A DNA stretch of 64,000 nucleotides from Erwinia rhapontici (GCF_012271765.1 NZ_VRKO01000016.1:730820-794819), one strand, 5' to 3'; positions 36,549 to 46,355 are shown, counted from the stretch's first letter. Program-made: numbers and translations. The notes: generated by a model from the letters alone, not told the origin.

Positions 36549-38165
36549 ATGAGGACATCATCATCTTTTGCGCTGGCTGCTTTAGCGCTATGTATCAGCT
36601 CAACTTTGCACGCTGCCGACGTTCCGGCAGGGACTCAACTGGCCGCACGACAGGAAATTGTCCGTCATATTAAAGATGAACCGGCCTCGCTGGACCCGGT
36701 GAAAGCGGTCGGCTTACCTGAAATTCCGGTGATCCGCGATCTGTTTGAGGGGCTGACCAATCAGGATGCCAGCGGGAAAATCATTCCCGGCGTGGCGACG
36801 GCCTGGCAGACCAATGATAATAAAACCTGGATTTTCACGCTAAGAAAAGATGCCCGCTGGTCAAATGGTGACACTGTCACAGCGGCGGATTTTGTTTACA
36901 GCTGGCAGCGCCTGGTTGATCCAAAAAACACCTCAACCTTCGCCTGGTTTGCTGAGCTGGCCGGGATTGAAAATGCGGGTGCGATTGTTAAAGGTGAGAT
37001 GAGCCCGGATAAACTGGGCGTCAGTGCCATTGATGCCACCCATCTGAAAGTCACACTCGATAAACCGGTACCTTATTTTGTCAGCCTGACGGCCAACTTC
37101 AGCCTGTTCCCGGTGCCGCAAAAGGTGATTGCACAATATGGCGATCAGTGGACGCGTGCGGGCAATCTGGTCGGTAACGGGGCGTATCAGCTCAACAACC
37201 GGGTGGTGAATGAGAAGGTCGAGCTGGTGCGTAATCCGCACTACTGGGATGATGCACATTCGGTGCTTACCAAGGTCACCTTTGTACCGATCAGTGAAGA
37301 GTCCAGCGCGACCAAACGTTACCGCGCCGGGGATATCGATATTACCGAGTCCTTCCCGAAAGAGCTTTACGGGCTGCTGAAGAAAGAGATCCCTGCAGAG
37401 GTCTACACACCTGACCAGCTCGGCACCTATTATTATGCATTCAACACCCAGAAGGGCCCGACGGCCGATGTTCGCGTGCGTCAGGCGCTCTCCTGGTCCA
37501 TCGACCGTAAAGTCATTGCGGAGAAAGTGCTGGGCACGGGCGAAAAACCCGCCTGGCATTTTACGCCGGATGTCACGGCAGGTTTTACCCCGAAAGCCAG
37601 CTTTATGCAGCAGCACAGTCAGGCAGAACTTAACGCGCAGGCCAAAGCACTGCTCGCGGCGGCAGGTTATGGTCCCACGCATCCGCTCAATTTGACGCTG
37701 TTGTATAACACCTCGGAAACACACAAGAAGATCGCCATTGCCGTGGCCTCCATGTGGAAGAAAAACCTTGGGGTCAATGTGAAGCTGCAAAACCAGGAGT
37801 GGAAGACTTACATTGATAACCGTAACAGCGGGAATTTCGATGTTATCCGCGCTTCCTGGGTGGGGGATTACAACGAGCCTTCGACGTTCCTCAGCCTGCT
37901 GACCTCAACGCATAGCGGTAATATCGCCCGCTTTAAAAGCAGCGAATATGATGCGGTGCTGGCGCAGGCCAGTCGTCAGACTAATGACAAAGCACGTAAC
38001 GACGACTACAACCGTGCTGAACAGATGATCGCCGGGCAGGCTCCGATTGCGCCGATCTATCAGTACACCAATGGTCGGTTGATTAAGCCTTATGTGAAGG
38101 GGTATCCCATCACCAATCCGGAAGATGTTGCTTACAGTCGTACACTGTATATTTTGAAGCACTGA
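36549..38165 (+). CDS. mppA: MppA, periplasmic murein-peptide-binding protein
   Basis: A 538-residue family 5 solute-binding protein (E. coli MppA 537) with signal peptide MRTSSSFALAALALCISSTLHAAD. RQEIVRHIKDEPASLDPVKAVGLPE and the GTGEKPAWHFTPDVTAGF block match MppA. It binds L-Ala-D-Glu-DAP tripeptide and hands it to the Opp permease. Close OppA homology is expected, but neighbours mpaA and ycjG support MppA. The TGA stop is followed by a large non-coding inverted-repeat element. Confidence 0.94.
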   Translation: MRTSSSFALAALALCISSTLHAADVPAGTQLAARQEIVRHIKDEPASLDPVKAVGLPEIPVIRDLFEGLTNQDASGKIIPGVATAWQTNDNKTWIFTLRKDARWSNGDTVTAADFVYSWQRLVDPKNTSTFAWFAELAGIENAGAIVKGEMSPDKLGVSAIDATHLKVTLDKPVPYFVSLTANFSLFPVPQKVIAQYGDQWTRAGNLVGNGAYQLNNRVVNEKVELVRNPHYWDDAHSVLTKVTFVPISEESSATKRYRAGDIDITESFPKELYGLLKKEIPAEVYTPDQLGTYYYAFNTQKGPTADVRVRQALSWSIDRKVIAEKVLGTGEKPAWHFTPDVTAGFTPKASFMQQHSQAELNAQAKALLAAAGYGPTHPLNLTLLYNTSETHKKIAIAVASMWKKNLGVNVKLQNQEWKTYIDNRNSGNFDVIRASWVGDYNEPSTFLSLLTSTHSGNIARFKSSEYDAVLAQASRQTNDKARNDDYNRAEQMIAGQAPIAPIYQYTNGRLIKPYVKGYPITNPEDVAYSRTLYILKH

Positions 38166-38186
38166 TGGCGAGGCGCACGGCTTAAG

Positions 38187-38660
38187 GTCTACGTTTACGT
38201 CCAGGTCAAAGGCGTTTCGCTTTCCCGCTACGCGGGCGAAGCGACAAGGGGCGGCCAGTCGCCGCCTCAACATCAAAACCCAGGTCAAAATCTAAGAAAT
38301 TAAAACACCAACAAAAGCCAAGAATGGTTCGTTGGCGTTTGGTTTATTTTTAGTCCGTCTTTGATTGTTCTTTTGACGTGGTTTTTGACCTTTGAGCGGC
38401 AATTAAGCCTCGCCGAAGGAGAGCGGATTTCCAGGACGAGCCGACAGGACGTCGGCGAGAGGGTGAGCCGGGACAGGGATGTCCCGTCACGCCCGATCCG
38501 GCGGGAAAGCCGATCGACTGAGGGAACCCGCGTCAAGCGGGCGATGCGCCTGCCGCAAGCCCGGGTTCCCAGGGCGGCGGCGACTGGCCGCCCTGGGTCG
38601 CTCAGCCCGCGTAGCGGGAAAGCGAAACGCCCTTGACGTTGACGTTGACCCGGACCTTGA
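38187..38660. repeat. Non-coding element with long inverted arms
   Basis: A 27-bp perfect inverted repeat joins 38211-38237 to 38605-38631, and similarity continues inward (to about 38266 and 38573) through a shared GGGCGGCCAGTCGCCGCC segment, for arms of about 56 bp. Outer sequences (GTTTACGTCCAGGTCAAAGG against CCTTGACGTTGACGTTGAC) are weakly related too. The interior has further GC-rich hairpins, such as GACAGGACGTCGGCGAG and GGGACAGGGATGTCCC. No coding potential is convincing. It looks like a mobile or amplified intergenic repeat; no transposase is present. Confidence 0.7.
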
Positions 38661-38789
38661 CTTGGCCCTAACCCTGGCCACGCCCCTAACACAACCAATA
38701 CCCACGAAAAGCAGCAGTTAACGCTGCTGCTTCCGCTATTGAATCGCGCACGTTATGTGCACAATGATGCCATTCTGTCCGAAACGGTA

Positions 38790-39116
38790 ATGATGATGAA
38801 ACTGACCCCTCTGCTGGTACTCTCTCTGCTACTCAGTGGCTGCGCTTTGAAGCAATATCCTGATTCTCCCCCGGTCAGTGCCGTGCAGGCCGATCAGCTG
38901 GATTGCCAGGGCGTACAGCAGCAACTTGCTGAACAACAAAAGGTCCAGCAGGATATCGATAAAACAGGGGAGTTTGACGCGTTGACGGTGGTCGGTGCCG
39001 CCATGGACTTCGGTATTGGCAACGGTATTGCGAAACATCAGGCGCAGAAGCAGGCGACAGAGCGCGAAGAACAGTTACAACAGCTGGCCGCAGCGAAGTG
39101 TTCACGCGCCAGTTAA
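38790..39116 (+). CDS. Small lipoprotein of unknown function
   Basis: Three ATGs in a row (38790, 38793, 38796) start a 106-108 residue protein. The signal LTPLLVLSLLLSGC gives a lipobox cysteine near residue 17. The mature part has a helix-rich, Gln-rich segment (QQQLAEQQKVQQDIDKTGEF), a hydrophobic glycine-containing stretch (VVGAAMDFGIGNGIAK) like a glycine-zipper membrane segment, then another Gln/Glu-rich helix. Similar small glycine-zipper lipoproteins occur in enterobacteria without known roles. Monocistronic as far as seen. Confidence 0.7.
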   Translation: MMMKLTPLLVLSLLLSGCALKQYPDSPPVSAVQADQLDCQGVQQQLAEQQKVQQDIDKTGEFDALTVVGAAMDFGIGNGIAKHQAQKQATEREEQLQQLAAAKCSRAS

Positions 39117-39180
39117 GACACAAATCGTAACAAACCGGGAGATCTGTCACAGATTGGCAGCCTGGTACTTGAGACGCGCG

Positions 39181-39273
39181 TATAATCCCTTATCGTGTTC
39201 ATCACTGGATTGTTACTGCATTTATGCAGGCAAAACCTGACCGCTGGAGCATATCTGGCTGTCAGGTTTTTTT
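39181..39273 (+). promoter_or_regulatory. RAT antiterminator plus terminator leader of licT
   Basis: A TATAAT -10 box at 39181-39186 (the -35 is weak) precedes a ribonucleic antiterminator, GGATTGTTACTGC...GCAGGCAAAACC at 39207-39237, nearly identical to the E. coli bgl RAT. Its 3' end overlaps the left arm of an intrinsic terminator, AAACCTGAC (39233-39241) with GTCAGGTTT (39261-39269) and a T-run. Binding of the encoded BglG/LicT protein to the RAT would block the terminator, giving positive autoregulation. Confidence 0.9.
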
Positions 39274-39288
39274 GTTTCAGGCAGGGAA

Positions 39289-40152
39289 ATGAAAATAGCA
39301 AAAGTTCTGAATAATAATGTAGTCATCGTTCATGACGAACAGGGTAATGAACAGGTGGTGATGGGGCGCGGGCTGGCGTTTAAAAAACGCAGTGGCGACG
39401 AGCTGGACCCAACGCTGGTCGAAAAAACCTTTGCCCTGAAAAGTCGGGAGCTGACCGGGCGCCTGAGCGAACTCTTGTCCGAAATTCCGCTGGAAGTGGT
39501 GATTGCCAGCGAATGCATTATCGCGCTGGCACGCGAGCAGTTGTCCTGCGCGTTGCACGAAAGCCTGGCGATTGCACTGACCGATCACGTCAATTTTGCG
39601 CTGACCCGTCATCAGCAGAATTTGCCGATCCGCAATGTGTTGCAGTGGGAAATTCGCAGTCTTTATCCGAAAGAGTATGCGGTCGGGCTGGCGGCACTGG
39701 ATATTATAGAAAAGCGCTTAAAGGCGCGCTTACCTGAAGATGAGGCGGGGTTTATTGCCCTGCACCTGGTCAATGCCCAGCTGGGCAGCGAGATGCCTGC
39801 GGTGATGCATATCACCAAATTTATGCAGGAAATCCTGCATATTGTTAAGTATCAGCTGCAGCTGGATTACCAGACCGACTCGCTGAGTTACAACCGTTTT
39901 GTGACCCACCTGAAATTCTTTTCTCAGCGTATGTTGGGGAAACGCGGTGTCTATAGCGACGATGAATCGCTGCATGACGTGGTGCGCGACCGTTATCCTG
40001 ATGCGTATAAGTGCGTGGAGAAAATTGACCGTCATGTGATGAAAAATTACGAATATACGCTGGGCAGTGAGGAGCGGATGTTTTTGACGATTCACATCGA
40101 GCGGGTCAGAAAAGAGACGCTGGCGTTGGGGGAGAGCCAGGACGAGGCATGA
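39289..40152 (+). CDS. BglG/LicT-family transcriptional antiterminator
   Basis: A 287-residue protein with an N-terminal RNA-binding CAT domain (MKIAKVLNNNVVIVHDEQGNEQVVMGRGLAFKK) and two PTS regulation domains (about 65-170 and 175-280). Conserved PRD histidines are in LHESLAIALTDHVNF, FIALHLVNAQLG and HIERV. Phosphorylation by PTS proteins controls dimerisation and RNA binding. Normally a PTS beta-glucoside permease and a phospho-glucosidase follow, but here the next gene is on the other strand (sotB), so the gene is an orphan that controls its own leader and possibly distant RATs. Confidence 0.92.
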   Translation: MKIAKVLNNNVVIVHDEQGNEQVVMGRGLAFKKRSGDELDPTLVEKTFALKSRELTGRLSELLSEIPLEVVIASECIIALAREQLSCALHESLAIALTDHVNFALTRHQQNLPIRNVLQWEIRSLYPKEYAVGLAALDIIEKRLKARLPEDEAGFIALHLVNAQLGSEMPAVMHITKFMQEILHIVKYQLQLDYQTDSLSYNRFVTHLKFFSQRMLGKRGVYSDDESLHDVVRDRYPDAYKCVEKIDRHVMKNYEYTLGSEERMFLTIHIERVRKETLALGESQDEA

Positions 40153-40216
40153 TGTTTTTCGTTTGAGCGTGTGCAGTCAGGAGCGGGCATGAACACCCGA
40201 TCCTGACCGCCACCGG

Positions 40217-41401
40217 TCAACCGTTGAGGCGCAACTGCGGATAACGCTTCATGCTGATGGCACACCACAACAGCGAAAGCATCCCGATGGCACCGCCGAC
40301 GTAGCCGACACTTGCCATATTCAGGTGGAGACTCACCTGATTTCCCAGTAGCGCACCCGCACCGATACCAATATTGTAGATCCCGGACAGCAGCGACATC
40401 GCCACATCGGTCGCATCCGGTGCCAGGGCCAGCACGCGCACCTGCACGGCCAGACCAATCACCATCATCGCCATGCCCCAGACAATACACAGCGTGGAAA
40501 TCGCCAGCGTGTGGGTGGCAGACACATACAGTGACAGCATCGACAGCGTAATTAATGCAATCGCGCCGAGCAAAAAGGTTGCCGGATATTTATTGCCGTA
40601 AATGCTGAACAGAATACTTCCCACAATGCCCGCTGCGCCGAAAATTAACAGCAGGAACGTGGTGAAACCGCCGCTCAGTGACGCCACACTCTGAATAAAC
40701 GGCTCAATATAACTGTACGCGGTGTAGTGCGCCGTTACTGTTACTGCAATCAGAAGATACAGTGCGACCAGCGCCGGGCGGCGAAACAGCATAGGAACGC
40801 TTTTCAACGATCCGGTATGTTCACTTGGCAGCTTCGGTAACAGTTTGACCAGCAGCAGCATAGTCACCAGCGCCACCACACCAATCACAGCAAACGTGAT
40901 GCGCCAGCCCAGCAACTGGCCGATCATACGGCCAATCGGCAAGCCCAGAACCATTGCCAGCGCGGTGCCCGTGGCCAGCATACTCAGTGCCTGGGTCTTT
41001 TTCCCCGGAGGGGCCACACGGATCGCCAGTGAAGCGGTAATCGACCAGAAAATCGCATGTGAAAAGGCAATACCAATGCGGGAGGCCACCAGGGTCGTGA
41101 AGTCCCACGCCACCGAGGAGAGAGCATGGCTGGCAATAAACAGCACAAAGATCACAATCAACAACAGGCGACGCTCGACATTACGCGTTAGCAACATCAT
41201 TGGCAGTGACATCAGCGCCACCACCCACGCGTAAATCGTGAGCATCAGGCCGACCTGCGCCGTCTGCATGGAAAAACTGCTACCGATATCTGACAGCAGC
41301 CCCACCGGAACAAACTCCGTGGTATTGAAAATAAACGCAGCAATAGCGAGCATGACCACGCGTAGCCATGCGGTCTTACGGGAAACAGTAGTTGATTGCA
41401 T
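40217..41401 (-). CDS. sotB: SotB sugar efflux transporter
   Basis: A 394-residue MFS protein with 12 hydrophobic segments (E. coli SotB/YdeA 396). [19 protein letters not shown] at the first helix is the SotB signature, and [35 protein letters not shown] is the loop of helices 4-5. SotB exports arabinose and IPTG-like sugars. It is convergent with licT and divergent from glsB; a 7-bp GTCAGGA/TCCTGAC hairpin at 40176-40207 lies between it and licT. Confidence 0.92.
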   Translation of the reverse strand: MQSTTVSRKTAWLRVVMLAIAAFIFNTTEFVPVGLLSDIGSSFSMQTAQVGLMLTIYAWVVALMSLPMMLLTRNVERRLLLIVIFVLFIASHALSSVAWDFTTLVASRIGIAFSHAIFWSITASLAIRVAPPGKKTQALSMLATGTALAMVLGLPIGRMIGQLLGWRITFAVIGVVALVTMLLLVKLLPKLPSEHTGSLKSVPMLFRRPALVALYLLIAVTVTAHYTAYSYIEPFIQSVASLSGGFTTFLLLIFGAAGIVGSILFSIYGNKYPATFLLGAIALITLSMLSLYVSATHTLAISTLCIVWGMAMMVIGLAVQVRVLALAPDATDVAMSLLSGIYNIGIGAGALLGNQVSLHLNMASVGYVGGAIGMLSLLWCAISMKRYPQLRLNG

Positions 41402-41677
41402 TGAAGTTAGCGATGTGTTGAAGGAATGTTAACCCGAAAGAACAGGTCAAAGAATAACGTGGGGATATTGTCTTTTATTTATTCGCCAGATGAAATAAAA
41501 AAATCAATAAAATTGTAAATCAGAATTTTTATATAAGCCGGGGTTATGACGAGCGCTTATTTCCCTGTGTAAAAGTGTCTGAACGTTTATCTGCATCAAT
41601 GTTTGACGCCAATGCGGCCAGGCCGCAGAATCGCGCAGTAATTCAACTCATCAGGCAGCAGCAGAGGAAAGGTATAC

Positions 41678-42601
41678 GTGAGCGTTCTGGATAATGCATT
41701 GTTGACGGACATCCTGCAGCAGGTCAGGCCATTAATTGGTCAGGGAAAGGTGGCTGACTACATTCCGGCTCTGGCCGAGGTGCCTGCCGACCGTCTGGGT
41801 ATTGCGGTCTGCATGCTTGACGGCACCGTCTATCAGGCGGGCGATGCGCAGGAGCGTTTCTCCATCCAGTCGATCTCCAAAGTGCTGTCACTGACGCTGG
41901 CGCTGACGCGCTATCAGGACAGTGAAATCTGGCAGCGGGTCGGCAAAGAACCCTCCGGCCAGCCGTTTAACTCGCTGTTGCAGCTCGAGTTGGAGCAGGG
42001 TAAACCACGAAATCCGTTTATCAATGCCGGCGCGCTGGTCGTGTGTGACATGCTGGAAACCCGCCTTACCGCGCCGCGCCAGCGTATGCTGGAGGTGGTC
42101 AGAAGCCTGACCCAGGAGCCGGACATTGCCTATGATCGCTATGTGGCGCGTTCGGAGTATGACCATTCCGCGCGCAATGCCGCTATTGCCTGGCTGATGA
42201 AGTCTTTCGGTAATTTCGACAATGATGTACCGAAGGTACTGCAAACCTATTTTCATTACTGCTCAATGACGCTGAGCTGTGTCGAACTGGCGCGCTGCTT
42301 CCTTTATCTTGCTAACCACGGCAAAGGTCTGGGGCAGGAGGAACCGCTGCTGACGCCGAAACAGACGCGACAGATCAATGCGTTAATGGTCACCAGTGGT
42401 ATGTATGATGGCGCGGGCGAATTCGCCTGGCGCGTTGGCATGCCGGGTAAATCGGGCGTCGGTGGAGGTATTGTTGCGGTGGTGCCGGGGGAAATGAGCA
42501 TCGCCGTCTGGTCGCCGGAGCTGGATGGTTCAGGCAACTCGCTGGCCGGAACAGCCGCGCTGGAGCTGCTGGCGGAGCGTATTGGCCGGTCGATATTTTG
42601 A
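41678..42601 (+). CDS. glsB: Glutaminase GlsB
   Basis: A 307-residue glutaminase (E. coli GlsB/YneH 308). The catalytic Ser-Lys pair is in [12 protein letters not shown] (SxxK, near residue 65). [27 protein letters not shown] and [19 protein letters not shown] are strongly conserved. It hydrolyses glutamine to glutamate and ammonia in the cytoplasm. Upstream 41402-41677 is AT-rich and shared with divergent sotB, so both promoters should lie there. Confidence 0.95.
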   Translation: MSVLDNALLTDILQQVRPLIGQGKVADYIPALAEVPADRLGIAVCMLDGTVYQAGDAQERFSIQSISKVLSLTLALTRYQDSEIWQRVGKEPSGQPFNSLLQLELEQGKPRNPFINAGALVVCDMLETRLTAPRQRMLEVVRSLTQEPDIAYDRYVARSEYDHSARNAAIAWLMKSFGNFDNDVPKVLQTYFHYCSMTLSCVELARCFLYLANHGKGLGQEEPLLTPKQTRQINALMVTSGMYDGAGEFAWRVGMPGKSGVGGGIVAVVPGEMSIAVWSPELDGSGNSLAGTAALELLAERIGRSIF

Positions 42602-42755
42602 TGCCGGATCCGGTCTACTTCAACAGCGATTAATCACATGGCGTAATCAATGATTGATCGTGGTCAACGACCGGTTTAGCATGAATTGCTAATATTTTGC
42701 GCAGCGAAATAACACAACGCTCCACACAGCAATCCATGAACCTGAGAGGATAGGT

Positions 42756-42932
42756 ATGACTATTCAGGCACGGCAGTTAACGCTTAATCATCAATTGCGC
42801 CAGTTTGGCGCGCTGGTCAAACTGGCTATGATCCGTTCCACGCCACAGAGTGTCGAAGTCTGGACCATGAGCGGCAATCGTCTGCGTTTCAGACCGACTC
42901 AGCAGGTTGAGGCCCAGTTCGTCGCATGTTAA
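42756..42932 (+). CDS. 58-residue hypothetical protein
   Basis: MTIQARQLTL begins a 58-residue frame ending FVAC, with AGAGGA 5 bases before the ATG. The core is QLRQFGALVKLAMIRSTPQSVEVWTMSGNRLRFRP. There is no signal or membrane segment and the protein is basic. It lies alone between glsB and the convergent MFS gene and is followed by a hairpin at 42952-42982. I do not recognise the family; good ribosome site and codon use like the neighbours support a real gene. Confidence 0.6.
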   Translation: MTIQARQLTLNHQLRQFGALVKLAMIRSTPQSVEVWTMSGNRLRFRPTQQVEAQFVAC

Positions 42933-42951
42933 GCCCCGCTTTGTGAAGATC

Positions 42952-42982
42952 GCCCGACACCGCGGTAACGGTGGGGTCGGGC
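42952..42982. terminator. Hairpin between the 58-residue gene and the MFS gene
   Basis: GCCCGAC (42952-42958) and GTCGGGC (42976-42982) form the main stem, with ACCG/CGGT inside. It lies between convergent genes and can end both transcripts, though no U-run follows. Confidence 0.4.
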
Positions 42983-43026
42983 TCCTGACCCTCATTCGAT
43001 TTGTGCGTGTTAATAGTGCTGCCGTT

Positions 43027-44445
43027 TCAGCTCGTCTGGGCTGCCATTCTGCGCCGTGACATCAACGTCCGCACCACCAGTAACAGCATAATCAGCCACT
43101 CCGCTGCCAGCGCAGTCAGCACCGCATGCTGGTAATGACCCTGCATGTGCAGCGCCTGACTGAACACGGTGCCCAGTAGCATCGGCCCCAGACCGAACGC
43201 CGCCTGCTGCACTGTCGACAGCATCGCACTGCCTGCACCAGCATGATCTTTCGATACCTCAGCCAGACCAATGCGGAAGAAACAGCTGACGATAAACGAT
43301 TGCCCAAAGCCAACCAGTATCGTCGCCGGGATCAGGCTTCTCACTCCAATCTGCGGCCAGTCCATGTTGAACGTCAGCATCAGCGCAAGCAGTCCTGTCA
43401 TCTGCACCAGACAGCCGATCAGCAGCGTGTTGACTTTGCCCAGCCGCTCGACAATCCGCGTCGACAGTAATGAACCGATAAAGTAGGCCACGCCGAGAGC
43501 AATAAAGGCATTACCTGACTGGAAGGCGTTCAGACCCAGTCCCGATTGCAGCGTCAGTGCCACCACAAACATGAAGCCACTCCAGCAGGAGAAAAACAGC
43601 ACGGCAATCGATAAGCCGAAACGCACGCTGTACAACCGCATCAGCGCTGGTGGCAGCAGTGGGGCACCCCCCTGTTGTTCAATGCGCTCTTCTACCTGCC
43701 ACAGACGTTTCAGGAGCAGGGGGAAAGCAGCGAGCAGGGCAATACAGGGCCACGACCAGTGCAGCAGCGGCCCTAACGCCAGGGCGACCAGCAGGCAGCC
43801 AATACTTCCGGCCAGATACAGCGTTCCTGCCCAGTCGATGGCTACGCGCTGCGGCTTTTTCGTTTCAGGGATAGTGCGCGGAGCCATCAGTAAAACCAGC
43901 AGGCAGATGGGAATATTAATCAGAAACACACTACGCCAGCCGTAACCGCCGGGATTGGCGTTAATCAGAAAACCACCCAAAACCTGACCAATGATAAAGG
44001 CCATGCCGCCAATGCCGCCGTACAAACCGAGCGCACGCGAATGTTCGCGCCCGTGCAACGTAACATGCAGGGTCGCTAAGATCTGCGGCACGACCAGCGC
44101 TGCACCAATCCCCTGTAGAGCGCGTGCCAGTAATAATGTCCACACATCCGGTGTGATGCCGCACAGCAGGGAAGCGATGGCAAACACCACGACGCCGATG
44201 CAGAAGATGCGGCGGCGGCCAAAGTTATCGCCGAGCCGGCTTCCCATCGCCAGGCTGACGGCAAAGGCGATGCCGTAGATCGCGACGATCAGTTCCAGTT
44301 GGATAGGGCTGGCGTGCAGCGTGGTGGACATGGCATCGAGCGCCACATTGACAATAGAAAAATCAATCATCGGTAACAGCTGACCCGCTAACAGCACTAT
44401 CAAACCGCTGTGGCCGAGAGTGGTGGAATCAAAACCGCTTTTCAT
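43027..44445 (-). CDS. DHA2/EmrB-type MFS drug transporter
   Basis: A 472-residue, 14-segment MFS protein. LPMIDFSIVNVALDAM near the start, and the motif GSRLGDNFGRRRIFCIGVVVFAIASLLCG between helices 2 and 3 (motif A), plus ALQGIGAALVVPQILA, are typical of the EmrB/QacA drug-proton antiporter group. Substrates are unknown. It is divergent from the XRE-type regulator at 44563, with an inverted repeat between them, suggesting local control of efflux. Confidence 0.88.
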   Translation of the reverse strand: MKSGFDSTTLGHSGLIVLLAGQLLPMIDFSIVNVALDAMSTTLHASPIQLELIVAIYGIAFAVSLAMGSRLGDNFGRRRIFCIGVVVFAIASLLCGITPDVWTLLLARALQGIGAALVVPQILATLHVTLHGREHSRALGLYGGIGGMAFIIGQVLGGFLINANPGGYGWRSVFLINIPICLLVLLMAPRTIPETKKPQRVAIDWAGTLYLAGSIGCLLVALALGPLLHWSWPCIALLAAFPLLLKRLWQVEERIEQQGGAPLLPPALMRLYSVRFGLSIAVLFFSCWSGFMFVVALTLQSGLGLNAFQSGNAFIALGVAYFIGSLLSTRIVERLGKVNTLLIGCLVQMTGLLALMLTFNMDWPQIGVRSLIPATILVGFGQSFIVSCFFRIGLAEVSKDHAGAGSAMLSTVQQAAFGLGPMLLGTVFSQALHMQGHYQHAVLTALAAEWLIMLLLVVRTLMSRRRMAAQTS

Positions 44446-44503
44446 GATGCGTAACCCTTGTGTTAATCAGTATCCGGGCATAGCATCAGTGAAATCTTAA
44501 ACG

Positions 44504-44531
44504 GGTACCAGTTCTTGATTATCATAGTACC
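44504..44531. promoter_or_regulatory. Inverted repeat between MFS pump and XRE regulator
   Basis: GGTAC (44504-44508) and GTACC (44527-44531) are inverted over an 18-base gap within the 117-bp divergent region. It is a candidate binding site for the MmyB-type regulator. Confidence 0.35.
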
Positions 44532-44562
44532 TGCACTACCTGCCTGAGTGGAGTGCCCCCCA

Positions 44563-45417
44563 ATGAGTGAGATTCCGCTGTCGTTGAGCAGCAGTGAAAA
44601 AAACCGTCAGCTGCTGGCCACATTTTTACGCAGTCGTCGTGAAAGCATTGATCCGGCGCGGCTGGGAATGCCGCACCATCGCTCACGTCGCACCCCGGGC
44701 TTACGCCGTGAAGAGGTGGCTCAGCTGGCGGACGTGGGCGTGACCTGGTACACCTGGCTTGAGCAGGGGCGTGAGATAAAACCCTCGCCGAAAACCCTGG
44801 CCGCAATTGCCACTGCGTTACAGTGTAACGAAGCCGAGACGCAGCACCTATACCGGCTGGCCGGGCATCCCATGCCGGCCACTGCGGCAGCGAAAACCTG
44901 TGCCAAGGTCTCGGCGCATGGGCAGATCCTCCTCGACCACCTCAACCCACTACCGGCCATTATCCAGACGCCGCGCTTCGATATTCTCGGTTACAACCCG
45001 GCATGGTGCCGCCTGATGAATGTCGACCTGGAGAGCATCGCGCCAGAAGACCGTAACTGTATTCTGCTGGCCTTCACCCATCCGCAATGGCGGCAGGCGG
45101 TTGCGGATCAGGAACAGCTGATGCCGCATATGGTGGCGCTATTTCGTACTCAAATGGGGGAACACCTCGACGACCCGCGTTGGCAGGAATTACTGGAACG
45201 TCTGTTGTCCGAATCCGATGAATTTCGCGCCATGTGGCAACGCTACGAGATCCGCGCCATCGACAACCATGTAAAGCGCTTTTACCATCCGGATGTGGGC
45301 ATTATCACGCTGCGGCAGAATAACTGGTGGTCTGCACCGCGCAACGGCGACCGTCTGTTAGTCTATATTCCCAACGATGAACAGAGCGCGGCAGCACTCA
45401 AAAAAATTACCGATTGA
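44563..45417 (+). CDS. XRE-family regulator with MmyB-type ligand domain
   Basis: Starting at the ATG at 44563 (a GTG at 44548 is in frame upstream) it has 284 residues. The N-terminal HTH contains FLRSRRESIDPARLGMPHH, RRTPGLRREEVAQLADVGVTWYTWLEQGR, the standard opening of MmyB-like regulators. The C-terminal half (about 105-280) is the PAS-like, fatty-acid-binding domain of MmyB (ILDHLNPLPAIIQTPRFDILGYNPAWCRLM). It likely controls the divergent efflux gene and perhaps the dehydrogenase 60 bases downstream. Confidence 0.88.
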   Translation: MSEIPLSLSSSEKNRQLLATFLRSRRESIDPARLGMPHHRSRRTPGLRREEVAQLADVGVTWYTWLEQGREIKPSPKTLAAIATALQCNEAETQHLYRLAGHPMPATAAAKTCAKVSAHGQILLDHLNPLPAIIQTPRFDILGYNPAWCRLMNVDLESIAPEDRNCILLAFTHPQWRQAVADQEQLMPHMVALFRTQMGEHLDDPRWQELLERLLSESDEFRAMWQRYEIRAIDNHVKRFYHPDVGIITLRQNNWWSAPRNGDRLLVYIPNDEQSAAALKKITD

Positions 45418-45479
45418 CTCTCTCAAGGCTCAGGTATTCCTGAGTCAATCATGAAACAGGACAAGGACAGGAAGTGACT

Positions 45480-46355
45480 ATGAATCAACACCCTTCGGTC
45501 GCGGTACTCGGACTGGGCGCTATGGGCCACGCTTTTGCGGCTAATCTGCTGAAAAAATCATTTCACGTTTCCGGCTGGAACCGCACGCGCGCACGTGGTG
45601 ATGATCTGACGGCTGACGGGCTGGTGCTGTGTGATACCCCGGAACAGGCGGTGGCAGATGCGGAGGTGATCATCGTGATGCTTTCGGATGGTGCCACCAC
45701 ACTGAAGACCTGTGCGCAGATCCTGCCGGGGCTGAAACCGGGTGCGGTACTGTGCCAGATGGGTACCATCGGCGTTGACGCCACACAGCAGCTGATTGAC
45801 AGCATTCACCAACAGCGCCCGGATGTGGTGCTGCTGGATGCCCCGGTATCCGGGACCAAAGCCCCCGCAGAGCAGGCACAGATACTGGTGCTGGCCAGCG
45901 GCGATCGTCAGCGTGCTGCCGCCATTGAACCGGTTTTTGCAGCGATTTCCAAAGGCGCAAAATGGCTGGGTGAAGCGGGTGCGGGATCAAAAATGAAACT
46001 GGTGGCGAACGCCTGGCTGGTTTCCGTGATGCAGGGCGTGGCGGAGAGTACTCAGCTGGCGCAGCAATTTGGCTTCACCCCGGATGATTTCTGGCAGGTA
46101 CTGGAGGGCGGCCCGCTGGCGGCACCCTATGTGAAAGGCAAGCTGGCGATGATCGCCGCAGGGGAATACCCGGCACAGATGCAGCTCACCTGGGCGCTGA
46201 AGGACGCAAGGCTGGCGCTGGATGCGGCGGGCGACCGACCGATGCCTGGGCTGCAAACCATTGCCACCCAGTGGCAGGGTGCCGTCGATGCGGGTTATGG
46301 CGATAAAGATCTGTCTGTGGTCTATCGTTACCTGCATGAGCAGCATAAAAAGTAA
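45480..46355 (+). CDS. NAD(P)-dependent beta-hydroxyacid dehydrogenase
   Basis: The ATG at 45480 has AGGAAG 6 bases upstream; the protein is 291 residues. VAVLGLGAMGHAFAANLLKKSFHVSGWNRT is the GxGxxG cofactor site of the 3-hydroxyisobutyrate dehydrogenase/GLYR family; DAPVSGTKAPAEQAQ is the substrate-binding motif and KMKLVANAW supplies the catalytic lysine. The arginine after the second strand (WNRTR) suggests NADPH use. Substrate unknown; imine reductases also belong to this superfamily. It follows the MmyB-type regulator in the same direction with 62 bases between. Confidence 0.85.
   Translation: MNQHPSVAVLGLGAMGHAFAANLLKKSFHVSGWNRTRARGDDLTADGLVLCDTPEQAVADAEVIIVMLSDGATTLKTCAQILPGLKPGAVLCQMGTIGVDATQQLIDSIHQQRPDVVLLDAPVSGTKAPAEQAQILVLASGDRQRAAAIEPVFAAISKGAKWLGEAGAGSKMKLVANAWLVSVMQGVAESTQLAQQFGFTPDDFWQVLEGGPLAAPYVKGKLAMIAAGEYPAQMQLTWALKDARLALDAAGDRPMPGLQTIATQWQGAVDAGYGDKDLSVVYRYLHEQHKK

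Noticed and set aside
38300..38721. Several 70-130 codon frames in both directions inside the inverted-repeat element
   Set aside because: All arise from GC-rich palindromic DNA, with arginine/alanine-rich translations and no ribosome sites.
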